The notes under the pieces: model-generated
Database searches by the model: none
What the model saw: only the letters and a program-made list of their open reading frames with translations
What the model was told of the DNA's origin: nothing
Assembly (NCBI GenBank): GCA_021323675.1
Contig: JAJPKP010000047.1
Coordinates: 1-64,000, forward strand
Source of the DNA: Pseudomonadota bacterium
GTDB taxonomy: Bacteria; Desulfobacterota; Binatia; Binatales; Binataceae
Direction: 5' to 3'
Length of the DNA: 64,000 nucleotides
Shown: piece by piece, positions 26,546-35,877 of the stretch
Numbering within the stretch: position 1 is the stretch's first letter
How the letters are laid out: each line of letters starts with the position of its first letter
Made by a program: the position numbers and the translations under genes

Positions 26546-27368
26546 GGAGCACAGGCGAGAGACGACTGTCAAGCGCGCGGCCTTCGCGCATGCGGTGGGA
26601 CGCACGCGCGCCCGCGCGTCGAGCCTCGCGCCGCTCGAATTCCGGCCGGTCAGGACCACGCGCGCCTTCGAGGAAATCGCCGACCAGATTCGCCGCGAAC
26701 TGTCCAGGCGCCGGCTCAGAGCGGGCGACCGGCTTCCGCCCGAGCGCGTGCTCGCCGAGCAGTTCGGCGTGTCGCGCAACACTTTGCGCGAGGCGCTGCG
26801 CTCGCTGGAAAACTCGGGCCTGCTCAGGTTGCAGAAGGGCGCGACCGGAGGGGCCTTCGTGCGCGAGAGCACGGGCGAAGCGATTATCACCGGGCTGCGC
26901 GACATGTTTCACCTCGGCGCCATCCAGCCCGAGCATCTGACCGAAGCCCGCGTACTGATCGAATCGATCGTGGTGCGCGTGGCCTGCGATCGCGCCACGG
27001 CGGACGACGTCGCGGCGCTCAACGCCAATATCGAGGCCGCCGAGAAGGCGGCCCGCGGCAAATTGCCTTTCTATGAGCAGGCCGCGCTCCATCTCGATTT
27101 TCATCGCGTGCTCGCCCGCGCCACCCGAAACCCGGTGATGTCGATCGTGATGGAGGCGCTGATCGACGTGATGCAGCACTTCATCCGCGAGATCGGCCAG
27201 ACCCGCAATCCGTGGGTCATGCCGTCGCGCCGCCGCTTCATGAAGCATTTCGAAGCCCGCAACGCCGACGCGGCCGCGGCCGAGATGGAACAGCATCTCG
27301 AGCGGCTCAACCGCTATTACCTCTCGCGCTGGAAGGAAAAAGATCGCGCGGAGGCGGCCAATGGATGA
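26532..27368 (+). CDS. FadR-subfamily GntR transcriptional regulator
   Basis: This 278-residue GntR regulator has an N-terminal winged helix (GDRLPPERVLAEQFGVSRNTLREALRSL pattern at about 66-95) and an FCD effector domain in the C-terminal half. The FCD helices carry the usual His and Asp residues for metal or acid binding. Such proteins respond to organic acids or acyl-CoAs. The last eight bases overlap the CoA-transferase start, so it is cotranscribed with the catabolic genes. The true start may lie downstream of 26532, for example the ATG at 26544, because the operator covers 26532. Confidence 0.92.
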   Translation: MVQPMEHRRETTVKRAAFAHAVGRTRARASSLAPLEFRPVRTTRAFEEIADQIRRELSRRRLRAGDRLPPERVLAEQFGVSRNTLREALRSLENSGLLRLQKGATGGAFVRESTGEAIITGLRDMFHLGAIQPEHLTEARVLIESIVVRVACDRATADDVAALNANIEAAEKAARGKLPFYEQAALHLDFHRVLARATRNPVMSIVMEALIDVMQHFIREIGQTRNPWVMPSRRRFMKHFEARNADAAAAEMEQHLERLNRYYLSRWKEKDRAEAANG

Positions 27369-28536
27369 CGGCGTTCTCGCCGGCGTGCGCGTGCTCGACT
27401 TCACGACCATCGTGTCCGGGCCGTACTGCACCCGACTGCTTGCCGACCTCGGCGCGGAGGTTATCAAGGTCGAGCCACCCGAGGGCGATTACATCCGCAC
27501 CCAACCGCCGTTGCGCGATGGCAGAAGCGCCTATTTCGCGCATCTCAACTGCGGCAAGAAGAGTCTGGCCGTCGATCTGAAAAAGCCGCGCGCCGTCGAT
27601 CTGATGCGCGAGTTGGCCGAGCGATGCGATGTCGTGGTGGAGAACTCGCGCCCGGGTGTGATGCGCCGATTGGGGCTGGACTACGATGCGCTCGACCGCC
27701 GCAATCCGCGCATCGTCTATTGCTCGATCTCCGGATTCGGGCAGACGGGTCCCTGGGCCGGGCGCAGCGCATACGCGCCGATTCTGCACGCCGCATCCGG
27801 TTTCGACATGGTGAATCTCTCCTACCAGGACGGGCTCGAAACGCCGCTCAATACCGGCATCTACGTCGGCGACGTGCTCGGAGGGACCTGCGCGTTTGGC
27901 GCAATCCAGGCAGCTTTGTATCGTCGGGAAAGAACCGGGCGCGGAGACTACATCGATCTCGCGATGATGGATGCGATGCTGGGAATGCTCATCTACGAAT
28001 TCCAGGAGGCGCAGTTTCCGGTCGGCAAGAAAGCGCGCGGGTTTCCGCCCACCCGAACCAAAGACGGGTTTGTGATGATCGCGTTCGTGAAGCCCAACAA
28101 TTTCGAGGCGACCGCCCGCGCCGTCGGACATCCGGAATGGATCGTTGATCCGCGCTTCAGCACCATCCAGGCGCGCATGAAGCATTGGGCGGAATTGATG
28201 GACCTGGTCGGCGAATGGGCGTCCGCACGCACTTCCGCCGAATGCGAAGAAATTCTCGATGCGGCCGGCGTGCCGTGCTCGCGCTATTACTCCGTGCGCG
28301 AGGCGCAGTCGCTGCCGCATCTGGCCGAGCGCGGCAGCTTCGCCACGATCGATGACGGAGCGGGCGCGCTCAGCGTCCCGAATCCCGCTTTCCGGATGCT
28401 CGGGAGCGAGGTTCGCGCGCGCGACTACGTGCCTTCGCTCGGAGCCGACGGCCCCGAGATTCTGTCCAGGGTGCTCGAATATTCGGCAGGGGAGATCGAC
28501 GATCTTCGCGCGCAGAAGGTTCTGGTGGGCGGGTAA
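27361..28536 (+). CDS. Class III (CaiB/BaiF) CoA-transferase
   Basis: This 391-residue family III CoA-transferase begins GVRVLDFTTIVSGPYCTRLLADLGAEVIKVE in pattern. The likely catalytic Asp171 lies in YVGDVLGG. It moves CoA between organic acids, usually to activate a substrate for degradation. It overlaps the regulator gene by 8 bp and is followed by the extradiol dioxygenase after 24 bp, which places it at the head of a catabolic operon. Confidence 0.92.
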   Translation: MDDGVLAGVRVLDFTTIVSGPYCTRLLADLGAEVIKVEPPEGDYIRTQPPLRDGRSAYFAHLNCGKKSLAVDLKKPRAVDLMRELAERCDVVVENSRPGVMRRLGLDYDALDRRNPRIVYCSISGFGQTGPWAGRSAYAPILHAASGFDMVNLSYQDGLETPLNTGIYVGDVLGGTCAFGAIQAALYRRERTGRGDYIDLAMMDAMLGMLIYEFQEAQFPVGKKARGFPPTRTKDGFVMIAFVKPNNFEATARAVGHPEWIVDPRFSTIQARMKHWAELMDLVGEWASARTSAECEEILDAAGVPCSRYYSVREAQSLPHLAERGSFATIDDGAGALSVPNPAFRMLGSEVRARDYVPSLGADGPEILSRVLEYSAGEIDDLRAQKVLVGG

Positions 28537-28560
28537 ACGTCGCAGCCGGAGGACAAGAAA

Positions 28561-29592
28561 ATGGGCGAAATCCTGATCGCGGGAATTACTCATTACCCTC
28601 CGCTCGCCGGGCCCGATGAATCGATGGCCTGGATTCTGAAGCGGATGCTGCAGAACCCGCAGCTTCCCGGCGAATTGCGCACGCCGAGCGGATGGCCCCC
28701 GGCGATGCGCGAGGAGTGGGGCGCCGACGAGGGAAAATCCGCCGCCGCGCGCCATCGCCAGGACCATCTGGCCTGGCTTCGAAAGGTGCGGGGCGCGCTC
28801 GATGACTTCAAGCCCGACTTCATCGTGGTCTGGGGCGACGATCAGTACGAAAACTTCCGCGAAGAGGTTGTTCCTCCCTATTGCATCTATGCGCATCCGT
28901 CGTTCGAGTTCGGTCCGCCGCACCGGAACGTATGGAACGAGCCGCCCGACAAGAAGTTCCGCGTCTCCGGCAATGTCGCCGCGGCCAAAGAGCTTGCAAG
29001 CCGCCTCATCGAAGCCGGCTTCGATACGGCATACTCGTACAAGCCGCTGCATCCTCCGCTCGGCCATGCGTTTGCCAATGCGGTCTTCTACCTTGACTAT
29101 GATCGCAAAGGCTTTCCGTTTTCGATAATCCCCTTTGCCGTCAACTGCTACGGCAGGCGCGTGATCGCCCAGCGCGGCGGTCTTCCCATTTTTGAAAATC
29201 CGCCGAGCGAGTCGGAGTTGGATCCGCCCGCACCCAGCGCGCGCCGGCTGTTCGATCTGGGCGCGGCCACCGCGCGAATTCTGAAGCAGAGTCCGTGGCG
29301 CGTCGCGCTGATGGCATCGTCGGGATGGTCGCATGCGTTTCTCACCGCGAAAAATCATTTCCTCTATCCCGATACTCCCGCCGACCGGCGGATGTACGAG
29401 GCGCTTCGCGCGGGGCGTTACGAGCAGTGGCGCGATTACTCTGCCGCCGCCGTCGAGGACAGCGGCCAGCAGGAGTTGCTCAACTGGATGTGCGTAGCAG
29501 GCGCACTTTCCGAGCTCGGCCGCAAGCCGCGCGAAACCGGGTTTATCGAAACGTGGATTTTCAACTCCTCGAAGTGCTTCCTGGTGGCGTGA
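28561..29592 (+). CDS. LigB-type class III extradiol dioxygenase catalytic subunit
   Basis: This 343-residue protein resembles the LigB superfamily, which cleaves catechol-type rings next to the hydroxyls using Fe(II). His11 in ITHYPPL and the later WGDDQYENF and SSGWSHAF segments match typical iron and substrate positions. LLNWMCVAGALSELG is the characteristic C-terminal helix. GGAGG at 28549-28553 precedes the ATG. No separate small (LigA-type) subunit is seen. The ring substrate is unknown. Confidence 0.85.
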   Translation: MGEILIAGITHYPPLAGPDESMAWILKRMLQNPQLPGELRTPSGWPPAMREEWGADEGKSAAARHRQDHLAWLRKVRGALDDFKPDFIVVWGDDQYENFREEVVPPYCIYAHPSFEFGPPHRNVWNEPPDKKFRVSGNVAAAKELASRLIEAGFDTAYSYKPLHPPLGHAFANAVFYLDYDRKGFPFSIIPFAVNCYGRRVIAQRGGLPIFENPPSESELDPPAPSARRLFDLGAATARILKQSPWRVALMASSGWSHAFLTAKNHFLYPDTPADRRMYEALRAGRYEQWRDYSAAAVEDSGQQELLNWMCVAGALSELGRKPRETGFIETWIFNSSKCFLVA

Positions 29593-29598
29593 GCGCTC

Positions 29599-30417
29599 AT
29601 GAAACTCGAAGGCAAAGTCGCGATAGTAACCGGCACGAGCCCCAATATCGGCGGCGGAATCGCGGAGGGACTGGCCCTCGAAGGCGCCGCCGTCGTGTGC
29701 GTGGACGCGCGGACTGAAAACGCGCGCGATTGCGCCCAGTCGATCGCCGCCAGCGGCGGGCGCGCAATCGCAATCACCTGCGACGTCACCGACGAAGCGC
29801 AGGTCAGCGCCGCCGTCGCCCGCGCGCGAGAGAGCTTCGGGACGGTCAATGTCCTCGTGAACAACGCCGCCTTTTTCAATCGCAAAGGCGTGCTCGACAT
29901 GCCGTTCGATGAATGGCACAAGCAGCTCGCCGTGATCCTGGGCGGAGCGTTCCTGTTCACCAAGTATGCGGCGAACTCGATGATCGAGCAGCGCTGCAAG
30001 GGCAGCATCATCAATATAATTTCAACCGCCGGTCATCAGGGCGAGCCCGGGAATATCGCGTACTGCACCGGCAAGAGCGGCCTGTTGAATTTCACCCGAT
30101 CGGCGGCGATGGAACTGATTGGACACAGGATTCGCGTCAACAGCCTGACGCCTACCGCGACCGATCCGTCGGAATCGCTGGGGAGGGCCGCGCGATGGGG
30201 CCGCAAGACGCCCGACCCCGCGCGCCTGAAGGAGGCGTTCGAGCCGTTTCGCTCGCGGGTCGCGATGCAAAGGCTGCCGAGCCCGAGCGATTATGCGAGA
30301 GCCGCGGTTTTTCTGGCGTCGGATGACGCCGAGATGATCACCGGCATCGACTTGCGTGTCGATGCTGGAGCGATTGCCCAGTACTGGGCGTGGGATCCGT
30401 CGCGCAGGCAAGCCTGA
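29599..30417 (+). CDS. Short-chain dehydrogenase/reductase of the catabolic cluster
   Basis: This 272-residue classical SDR has TGTSPNIGGG as the dinucleotide loop (near 11-20), NNAA near 92, and Ser then YCTGK as the catalytic pair. In this context it may oxidise the cis-dihydrodiol formed by the Rieske dioxygenase, giving the catechol cleaved by the LigB-type enzyme. That role is inferred from position. It lies 6 bp after the dioxygenase gene. Confidence 0.88.
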   Translation: MKLEGKVAIVTGTSPNIGGGIAEGLALEGAAVVCVDARTENARDCAQSIAASGGRAIAITCDVTDEAQVSAAVARARESFGTVNVLVNNAAFFNRKGVLDMPFDEWHKQLAVILGGAFLFTKYAANSMIEQRCKGSIINIISTAGHQGEPGNIAYCTGKSGLLNFTRSAAMELIGHRIRVNSLTPTATDPSESLGRAARWGRKTPDPARLKEAFEPFRSRVAMQRLPSPSDYARAAVFLASDDAEMITGIDLRVDAGAIAQYWAWDPSRRQA

Positions 30418-30437
30418 GCGCGCCAAGGAGACGAGCC

Positions 30438-31730
30438 ATGGAAAAGTCGGCCGAAACCTACATCATCGACGACAAGGAAGCGGGACTGTTCCGCGTCAAT
30501 CGCCGGGTATTTACCGATCCCGAGTGCCTTGAGCGGGAGCAGCGGCGGATTTTCGAAAAATGCTGGATCTACGTCGGTCACGAATCCGAAGTGCCGCACG
30601 CGGGCGATTACCAGTCGCGCACCGTCGCCGGGCGTCCGATCATCCTGGTGCGCGGCGATGACGGCGTGATCCGCGTGCTGCTCAACACGTGCACGCATCG
30701 CGGCGCACTGGTCTGCCGGCAGAAGGCCGGCAACACGAAGTCCTTTCAATGTCCATATCACGCCTGGACCTTCGACTCGCGCGGCCGCCTCACCGGCATC
30801 CCCGGCGAAGATTCCTACGGCGGAGAATTTTCGCGCGATGAGCGCGCGCTGGCCGCTCCCGCGCAGGTGGACAGCTATCGCGGGTTTGTCTTTGCCTGCT
30901 ACGACCCGGCCGCCGAAAGCCTCTACGACTACCTGGCCGGAGCGAGGGAGTACCTCGACCTGGTGGCCGATCAGTCCGAAGTCGGAATGAAAGTCGTCGC
31001 CGGGCAGCAATCCTACAGCGCGCGCGCCAACTGGAAACTGCTGGTCGAGAACAGCTACGACGGCTATCACGGCCTGCCGACGCATCAGCGCTACTTCAGC
31101 TTCCTTGGCGATATCGGAATCGACGTGCGATCGCGCAACATTGCCGCGCCGCCTCATCAAAAGCCCGTCGATCTCGGCAACGGCCACGCGGTGGTCGAGT
31201 ATCAAAGCGCGTGGGGCAGGCCGATCGCGCATTGGGTGCCGCCCTTCGGCGAACATCGCAAGGCGCATTTCGAAGCGATCAGGCGCCGCTTCGAGGATCG
31301 TTTCGGCAAGGAGCGCGCCTGGCGCATCTGCGAGACCAGCCGCAACCTTGGCATCTTCCCGAACCTGGTCATCAACGACATCATGGCGATCACGATTCGC
31401 ACCTTTTATCCCGTGGCGCCCGACTACATGGAGGTGAATGCGTGGGCGCTGGCGCCCGCCGATGAAGGCGCGGAAGACTCGGCCCTTCGCCTCGACAACT
31501 TTCTCACCTTCCTTGGCCCCGGAGGTTTCGCGACGCCGGACGATGTCGAGATGCTCGAGTCGTGCCAGGTGGGCTTTCGCAATCGCGAGGTCGAGTGGTC
31601 GGACATCTCGCGCGGGATGAAGCGCGAATATCCGACAATCACCGACGAGCTTCAGATGCGCGCATTCTGGAGGCGATGGAACCAGCTTATGACGGAGCCG
31701 CAGATTCGGCGCGCGAGGAAAGCAGCATGA
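30438..31730 (+). CDS. Rieske ring-hydroxylating dioxygenase, alpha subunit
   Basis: This 430-residue protein has the Rieske [2Fe-2S] site CTHRG (Cys85, His87) and CPYHAW (Cys105, His108). The mononuclear iron site ENSYDGYHGLPTHQ gives Asp207, His210 and His215. It adds dioxygen to an aromatic ring or related substrate. The ATG at 30438 has GGAG at 30427-30430 upstream. The stop overlaps the beta-subunit start (ATGA). Electron-transfer partners (ferredoxin and reductase) are not visible in the cluster. Confidence 0.93.
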   Translation: MEKSAETYIIDDKEAGLFRVNRRVFTDPECLEREQRRIFEKCWIYVGHESEVPHAGDYQSRTVAGRPIILVRGDDGVIRVLLNTCTHRGALVCRQKAGNTKSFQCPYHAWTFDSRGRLTGIPGEDSYGGEFSRDERALAAPAQVDSYRGFVFACYDPAAESLYDYLAGAREYLDLVADQSEVGMKVVAGQQSYSARANWKLLVENSYDGYHGLPTHQRYFSFLGDIGIDVRSRNIAAPPHQKPVDLGNGHAVVEYQSAWGRPIAHWVPPFGEHRKAHFEAIRRRFEDRFGKERAWRICETSRNLGIFPNLVINDIMAITIRTFYPVAPDYMEVNAWALAPADEGAEDSALRLDNFLTFLGPGGFATPDDVEMLESCQVGFRNREVEWSDISRGMKREYPTITDELQMRAFWRRWNQLMTEPQIRRARKAA

Positions 31731-32218
31731 GCACCGACCAACTGCCGACCCGCCAGGAGGTCGAGGATCTCCTCTACAAGGAGGCCGCGCTGCTGGATGA
31801 GTGGCGGCTGGAGGAATGGCTCGAGCTGCTCACCGAAGACGCGGTTTACCAGGTTCCTCCCACCGACGTGCCGGAGGGGGATGCGCGCAATACGCTGTTT
31901 ATCATCGCGGATGACGCGGTCCGGATTCGATCGCGCGTAAAGCAGCTTCTCGGCCGGTTCGCGTGGGCGGAAAATCCTCATTCGCGCACCCGCAGGCTGA
32001 TAACCAATGTGCGCGTCCTCGGCGCTGACGACGGCGGCATCCTTGTCACCGCGAACTTTGCGGTCCATCGGATGCGCTATGAGTCGGTCGATACCTATAT
32101 CGGCCGCTACGATTACAAGCTCGCGCGCGCCGGTGGAGAGCTGAAAATAAAAGAGCGGCGGGCGATCCTCGACAACGAGGCGCTTCGACCTCACGGAAAA
32201 ATCAGCTTCATCCTGTAG
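31727..32218 (+). CDS. Ring-hydroxylating dioxygenase, beta subunit
   Basis: This 163-residue protein has the small cone-shaped (SnoaL-like) fold of aromatic-ring-hydroxylating beta subunits. It begins LPTRQEVEDLLYKEAALLDEWRLEEWLELLTEDAVYQVP in pattern. It has no catalytic metal and stabilises the alpha trimer. The start at 31727 overlaps the alpha stop, so synthesis of the two is coupled. An open frame exists further upstream in the same reading frame but lies inside the alpha gene. Confidence 0.9.
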   Translation: MSTDQLPTRQEVEDLLYKEAALLDEWRLEEWLELLTEDAVYQVPPTDVPEGDARNTLFIIADDAVRIRSRVKQLLGRFAWAENPHSRTRRLITNVRVLGADDGGILVTANFAVHRMRYESVDTYIGRYDYKLARAGGELKIKERRAILDNEALRPHGKISFIL

Positions 32219-32237
32219 TCGCCCAACCGCAGATCGC

Positions 32238-33221
32238 ATGAACGCCATCGACATGCATAACCATCTCGTCGCTCCCGGCGTGATCGATTTCCTGGCGCGG
32301 GAGGGCAGGCATTACGCGACCCGCATCGTCGAGCGCGACGGACGCAGGTTCTTCCTGATCCAGGAAAAAGCGATGCGCCCGATTGATGGGCCGATCTCGG
32401 ATGCGGCCGCGCGCGTCGCTGAGATGGAGCGCGAGGGCGTCGCGAAACAGGCAATCTCGTGCGTTCCGTTCCTGATGTATCCGGAAGTCGCGGCCGACCT
32501 GGGTCTCGCGATCGCGCGGATCAACAACGACGCGATGGCGCAGCTTGCGGCTCGCGACCCGGAACATTTCGCGCCGCTCGCGTCGGTTCCGATGCAGGAT
32601 CCTTCGGCGGCGGCAAAAGAACTCGAGCGCGCCGCAACGCTCGGGCTGCGCGGCGTCGAAATTCCGCCCAAGGCCGGCGAACGACAGTTGGATGAACCAG
32701 AGTTCGAGGAATTCTGGGCCGCCGCCGAGTCGCTTCAGATGGCCGTATGCATCCATCCATTTGAAGCCGCGCCTTCGGGCGCGCTCTCGCGCTATTTCCT
32801 TGGGAACCTCGTCGGCAACCTCTATGACACCGGGCTGGCTGCGGCGCTTTTGATTTACGGCGGCGTACTGGAACATCATCCGCGGCTCAAAGTGGTTCTC
32901 TATCACGCGGGCGGAGCGCTCTCCGCACTGGTGGGCCGGCTCGACATGGGTTATCGGCTGGTGCCGGAATGCAAGCAGGCGATTCCGCGTCCGCCCTCGA
33001 CCTACGTTTCGCAGTTTCACTTCGACATCATCGCGCACAATCGCGACCTGCTCGCGCATCTGGTGAAAACCTGGGGCGCCGATCGCTTCGTGCTGGGCAG
33101 CGACTATCCGCTGGCCGCCGGCCTGGCGCATCCGGTGCAGGAAGTCAAAGCGCTCGGACTGGACGCTGCCGATGAGGCCAGGATTCTGCGGGACAACGCG
33201 CGCGGCCTGCTGAGATTGTAA
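32238..33221 (+). CDS. ACMSD-type amidohydrolase/decarboxylase of the catabolic cluster
   Basis: This 327-residue amidohydrolase-2 enzyme has metal-binding HNH at residues 7-9, a His in CIHPF near 172, a His in YHAGG near 222 and the catalytic Asp in GSDYPL near 291. It could decarboxylate or hydrolyse the ring-cleavage product formed upstream. It is the third gene of this superfamily in the window. It lies 20 bp after the beta subunit, in the same operon. Confidence 0.9.
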   Translation: MNAIDMHNHLVAPGVIDFLAREGRHYATRIVERDGRRFFLIQEKAMRPIDGPISDAAARVAEMEREGVAKQAISCVPFLMYPEVAADLGLAIARINNDAMAQLAARDPEHFAPLASVPMQDPSAAAKELERAATLGLRGVEIPPKAGERQLDEPEFEEFWAAAESLQMAVCIHPFEAAPSGALSRYFLGNLVGNLYDTGLAAALLIYGGVLEHHPRLKVVLYHAGGALSALVGRLDMGYRLVPECKQAIPRPPSTYVSQFHFDIIAHNRDLLAHLVKTWGADRFVLGSDYPLAAGLAHPVQEVKALGLDAADEARILRDNARGLLRL

Positions 33222-33283
33222 ACGGCGCCACTTCAAGGACTCGGGGCCGGCGCTCGATCGTAATCCGCATTTCGGAAACGGAA

Positions 33284-34465
33284 ATGAATTTTGATTTTAC
33301 CGAACAGGAGAACCGGTTTCGCAAAAGCTTGCGCGCGTGGCTCGACGAGAATGCGCCGAAGCTCCTCGCCGATGGACCCCAATACTCCGACCCGGAGAAG
33401 CGATGGGAACGCGCGATGCGCTGGCATCGGGCGCTCCACGCCGCCGGATGGGTCGGAATCTACTGGCCGATGGAATACGGCGGACGCGGATCGACCCTGG
33501 TCGAACAGTACATCTATGAAGAGGAGATGGACCGAATCGGCGCGCCCGGAACCATCAATCCCGTGGGACTCAATATCGCCGGACCCACGATCATGCAGTG
33601 GGGCAGCGAGGAGGTGAAACGGCGCTACCTGCCGCCGATTCTCTCCGGCGATGAAATCTGGTGCCAGGGATACTCCGAGCCGGGAGCCGGCTCCGACGTC
33701 GCTTCGCTTACCACTCGAGCCGAAGATCGCGGCGATTACTTCGTGGTCAACGGCCAGAAGGTTTGGACCACGCTGGCCCATCGCGCCCACTTCTGCCTGC
33801 TCCTTTGCCGCACCGATCCGTCCGCGCCCCGGCACAAGGGCCTGTCCTACATGCTGGTGGACATGAAAAGCCCCGGTATCACCGTGCGTCCGCTCGTCCA
33901 GATCACCGGCAATCACGATTTCAACGAGATATTTTTTGAGGACGTGATCGTTCCGAAAAAGAACCTGCTCGGTCCGCAGAACGATGGATGGCGGGTGGGG
34001 GTGACCACCCTGATGTTCGAGCGGGTGACGGTCGGCGCTCTGCTCCAGATCGAGCGCGAGGTGTCGCGGCTGCGCGACCTGCTCAGCAGGCCCGATGCTT
34101 CCGGCTGCCGCCCGGCTGACGATCCGTACGTGAGACAGCGCTTCGCCGAAATTCACAGCGACTGCCAGGCCGCCCGCTACAGCTCGCTGCGAAGCCTGAC
34201 GCGAAGGCTCAAGGGACAGCCGCCGGGACCGGAAGGATCGATCGCGAAGCTGTTCCGGACCGAGGCGATGCTGCGGATGGTGAGCTTTGCCGAAGAAGTG
34301 CTGGGGCCGTACGCCCAGCTCGTGGAAGGCTCTCCGTTCGCGATCGAGCACGGGCGCTGGATGCATTCGCTCTTCTATGCGCGCGCCCAGACGATTGCAG
34401 GCGGCACCTCCGAGATTCAGCGCAACGTGATCGGCGAGCGCGTCCTGGGCCTGCCTAAGGGATAG
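33284..34465 (+). CDS. Acyl-CoA dehydrogenase of the catabolic cluster
   Basis: This 393-residue acyl-CoA dehydrogenase shows YSEPGAGSDVAS near residue 128. Its ending, AGGTSEIQRNVIGERVLGLPK, lacks the usual Glu before GTSEIQ. Variants of this kind are common in bacterial degradation clusters, sometimes with the base on another helix. It lies 62 bp after the amidohydrolase and is the last gene before a convergent transporter. It would oxidise a CoA ester made by the CoA-transferase. Confidence 0.9.
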   Translation: MNFDFTEQENRFRKSLRAWLDENAPKLLADGPQYSDPEKRWERAMRWHRALHAAGWVGIYWPMEYGGRGSTLVEQYIYEEEMDRIGAPGTINPVGLNIAGPTIMQWGSEEVKRRYLPPILSGDEIWCQGYSEPGAGSDVASLTTRAEDRGDYFVVNGQKVWTTLAHRAHFCLLLCRTDPSAPRHKGLSYMLVDMKSPGITVRPLVQITGNHDFNEIFFEDVIVPKKNLLGPQNDGWRVGVTTLMFERVTVGALLQIEREVSRLRDLLSRPDASGCRPADDPYVRQRFAEIHSDCQAARYSSLRSLTRRLKGQPPGPEGSIAKLFRTEAMLRMVSFAEEVLGPYAQLVEGSPFAIEHGRWMHSLFYARAQTIAGGTSEIQRNVIGERVLGLPKG

Positions 34466-34480
34466 GCGCGCCTTTCATAT

Positions 34481-35740
34481 TCAGAAGCGCCGGGCGCTCA
34501 GAAACAGCGCGCCGATCACGATAGTTATCGCGGTGAGCGGAGCGCCGACCTTGAAGTATTCCCAGAAGCTGATCTCCACACCCTCCGCGCGGGCGCGCTG
34601 AACCACGATCAGGTTGGCGATCGAACCGGGGATGGTGAAGTTTCCGGCCAGCGTCGATGCCATCGCCATCGTGAGCCACGCCGCGTGTTGATTGGGCAGC
34701 GACTTGACAAACGGGCTCAGCACCAGGACGGCGGGAACATTGCTCACGAGATTGGAGAGGAGAGCGGTCACGATGCTGAGGATTGCGACTTTCTCCAGAT
34801 GCCATCGCGCGATCGTCTGGATGGCTCGCGCGGTCAACACCTGTCGTTCGAGTCCCGCGACGACGATGAACAATCCGGCGAACATCAGCAGGAGCGGCCA
34901 GTCGATTTCCGCGTAAATTCGGCGCGACTTGACGCGGCGCGTGAGCATCAGCACGCCGCCCGCGCCGATCGCCGCGCGCGCCGGCGCAACTCCCGCAAAG
35001 AACGCCGCAACCATCAAAAGCGAAATGATTCCCGACTTGACCATCAACGCCCGGTTGGCGCTGACCGGCGGGAAATAGGTGGCGAGCCGCTCGGAAGTCC
35101 GGAACTCGGACGGGTAGGCGATCGCGATTAGAACGATCGTGAGCACAAGTCCGATCGCGGCGACCGGCGAAAGCGCCGCCGCAAACCCGCCGTAGGCGAG
35201 ATGCGAGAGGCTGCCGATGATGATGTTCTGCGGATTTCCGGTGATGGTCGCGGTGCTGCCGACGTTCGATGCCATGGCGATCGCCAGCGCGTACGGCACC
35301 GGATTGCGGCGCGCGTGGAGCGCTATTTCCATCACCAGCGGCGTCATCGCCAGACAGATCGCATCATTCACGAGGAACGCGGAGAGAATTCCGGTGAGCG
35401 CTACGACCGCGATCAACAGGGTCAGCGGATGGCGCGCGCGCTCGACGATCCACGCGGACGCGAACCGCAAGAGTCCCGACAGCCGCAGGTTTGCCACCAC
35501 GATCATCACGCCGAGCAGCAGCGTAATCGTGTCGAAATCGATCGCATCATAGGCCGCACGCAGCGGAATAACGCCCGCCGCAACCATCAGCGCCGCACCC
35601 GCAAACGCCGCGCCGGCGCGGTCGATGCGAAGGCCGGGCAGGCGTCCGATGCCGACCGCGACGTAGGTCACAGCGAAAACCGCGATCGCAATCGCCTTGA
35701 TCATCGGCGCGGATACGCTGATTTCCGAGAGCCAGGTCAA
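34481..35740 (-). CDS. ArsB/NhaD-superfamily anion transporter
   Basis: This 419-residue polytopic protein has the SLC13/ArsB/NhaD signatures LVNDAICLAMTPLV near 120 and ATITGNPQNIIIG near 166, and a repeated SNVPAVLVLSP near 337. It probably exchanges or exports a small anion, for example arsenite, citrate or another carboxylate; which one is not decidable. Convergent with the acyl-CoA dehydrogenase gene (15 bp apart). It is the last gene of a minus-strand run beginning with RluB. Confidence 0.9.
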   Translation of the reverse strand: MTWLSEISVSAPMIKAIAIAVFAVTYVAVGIGRLPGLRIDRAGAAFAGAALMVAAGVIPLRAAYDAIDFDTITLLLGVMIVVANLRLSGLLRFASAWIVERARHPLTLLIAVVALTGILSAFLVNDAICLAMTPLVMEIALHARRNPVPYALAIAMASNVGSTATITGNPQNIIIGSLSHLAYGGFAAALSPVAAIGLVLTIVLIAIAYPSEFRTSERLATYFPPVSANRALMVKSGIISLLMVAAFFAGVAPARAAIGAGGVLMLTRRVKSRRIYAEIDWPLLLMFAGLFIVVAGLERQVLTARAIQTIARWHLEKVAILSIVTALLSNLVSNVPAVLVLSPFVKSLPNQHAAWLTMAMASTLAGNFTIPGSIANLIVVQRARAEGVEISFWEYFKVGAPLTAITIVIGALFLSARRF

Positions 35741-35877
35741 ATCCCGCTCTCTTCTTTCTCGTGCGCGGCAAGCGGTGCGCAGCCGCGGCAGGCGATGGGC
35801 GCGCGATGGATTGAGTTCATGCGAGCGGAGGGCGGATGTCCGAGGTCTTCAGCGATCAATGAGCGTCCGAGCCAATG

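Noticed and set aside
27307..29919. Very long open frame (870 codons) antisense to the CoA-transferase and dioxygenase genes
   Set aside because: It is the complementary-strand shadow of GC-rich genes on the plus strand. Its sequence has no recognisable domain, and the plus-strand genes have strong family motifs.
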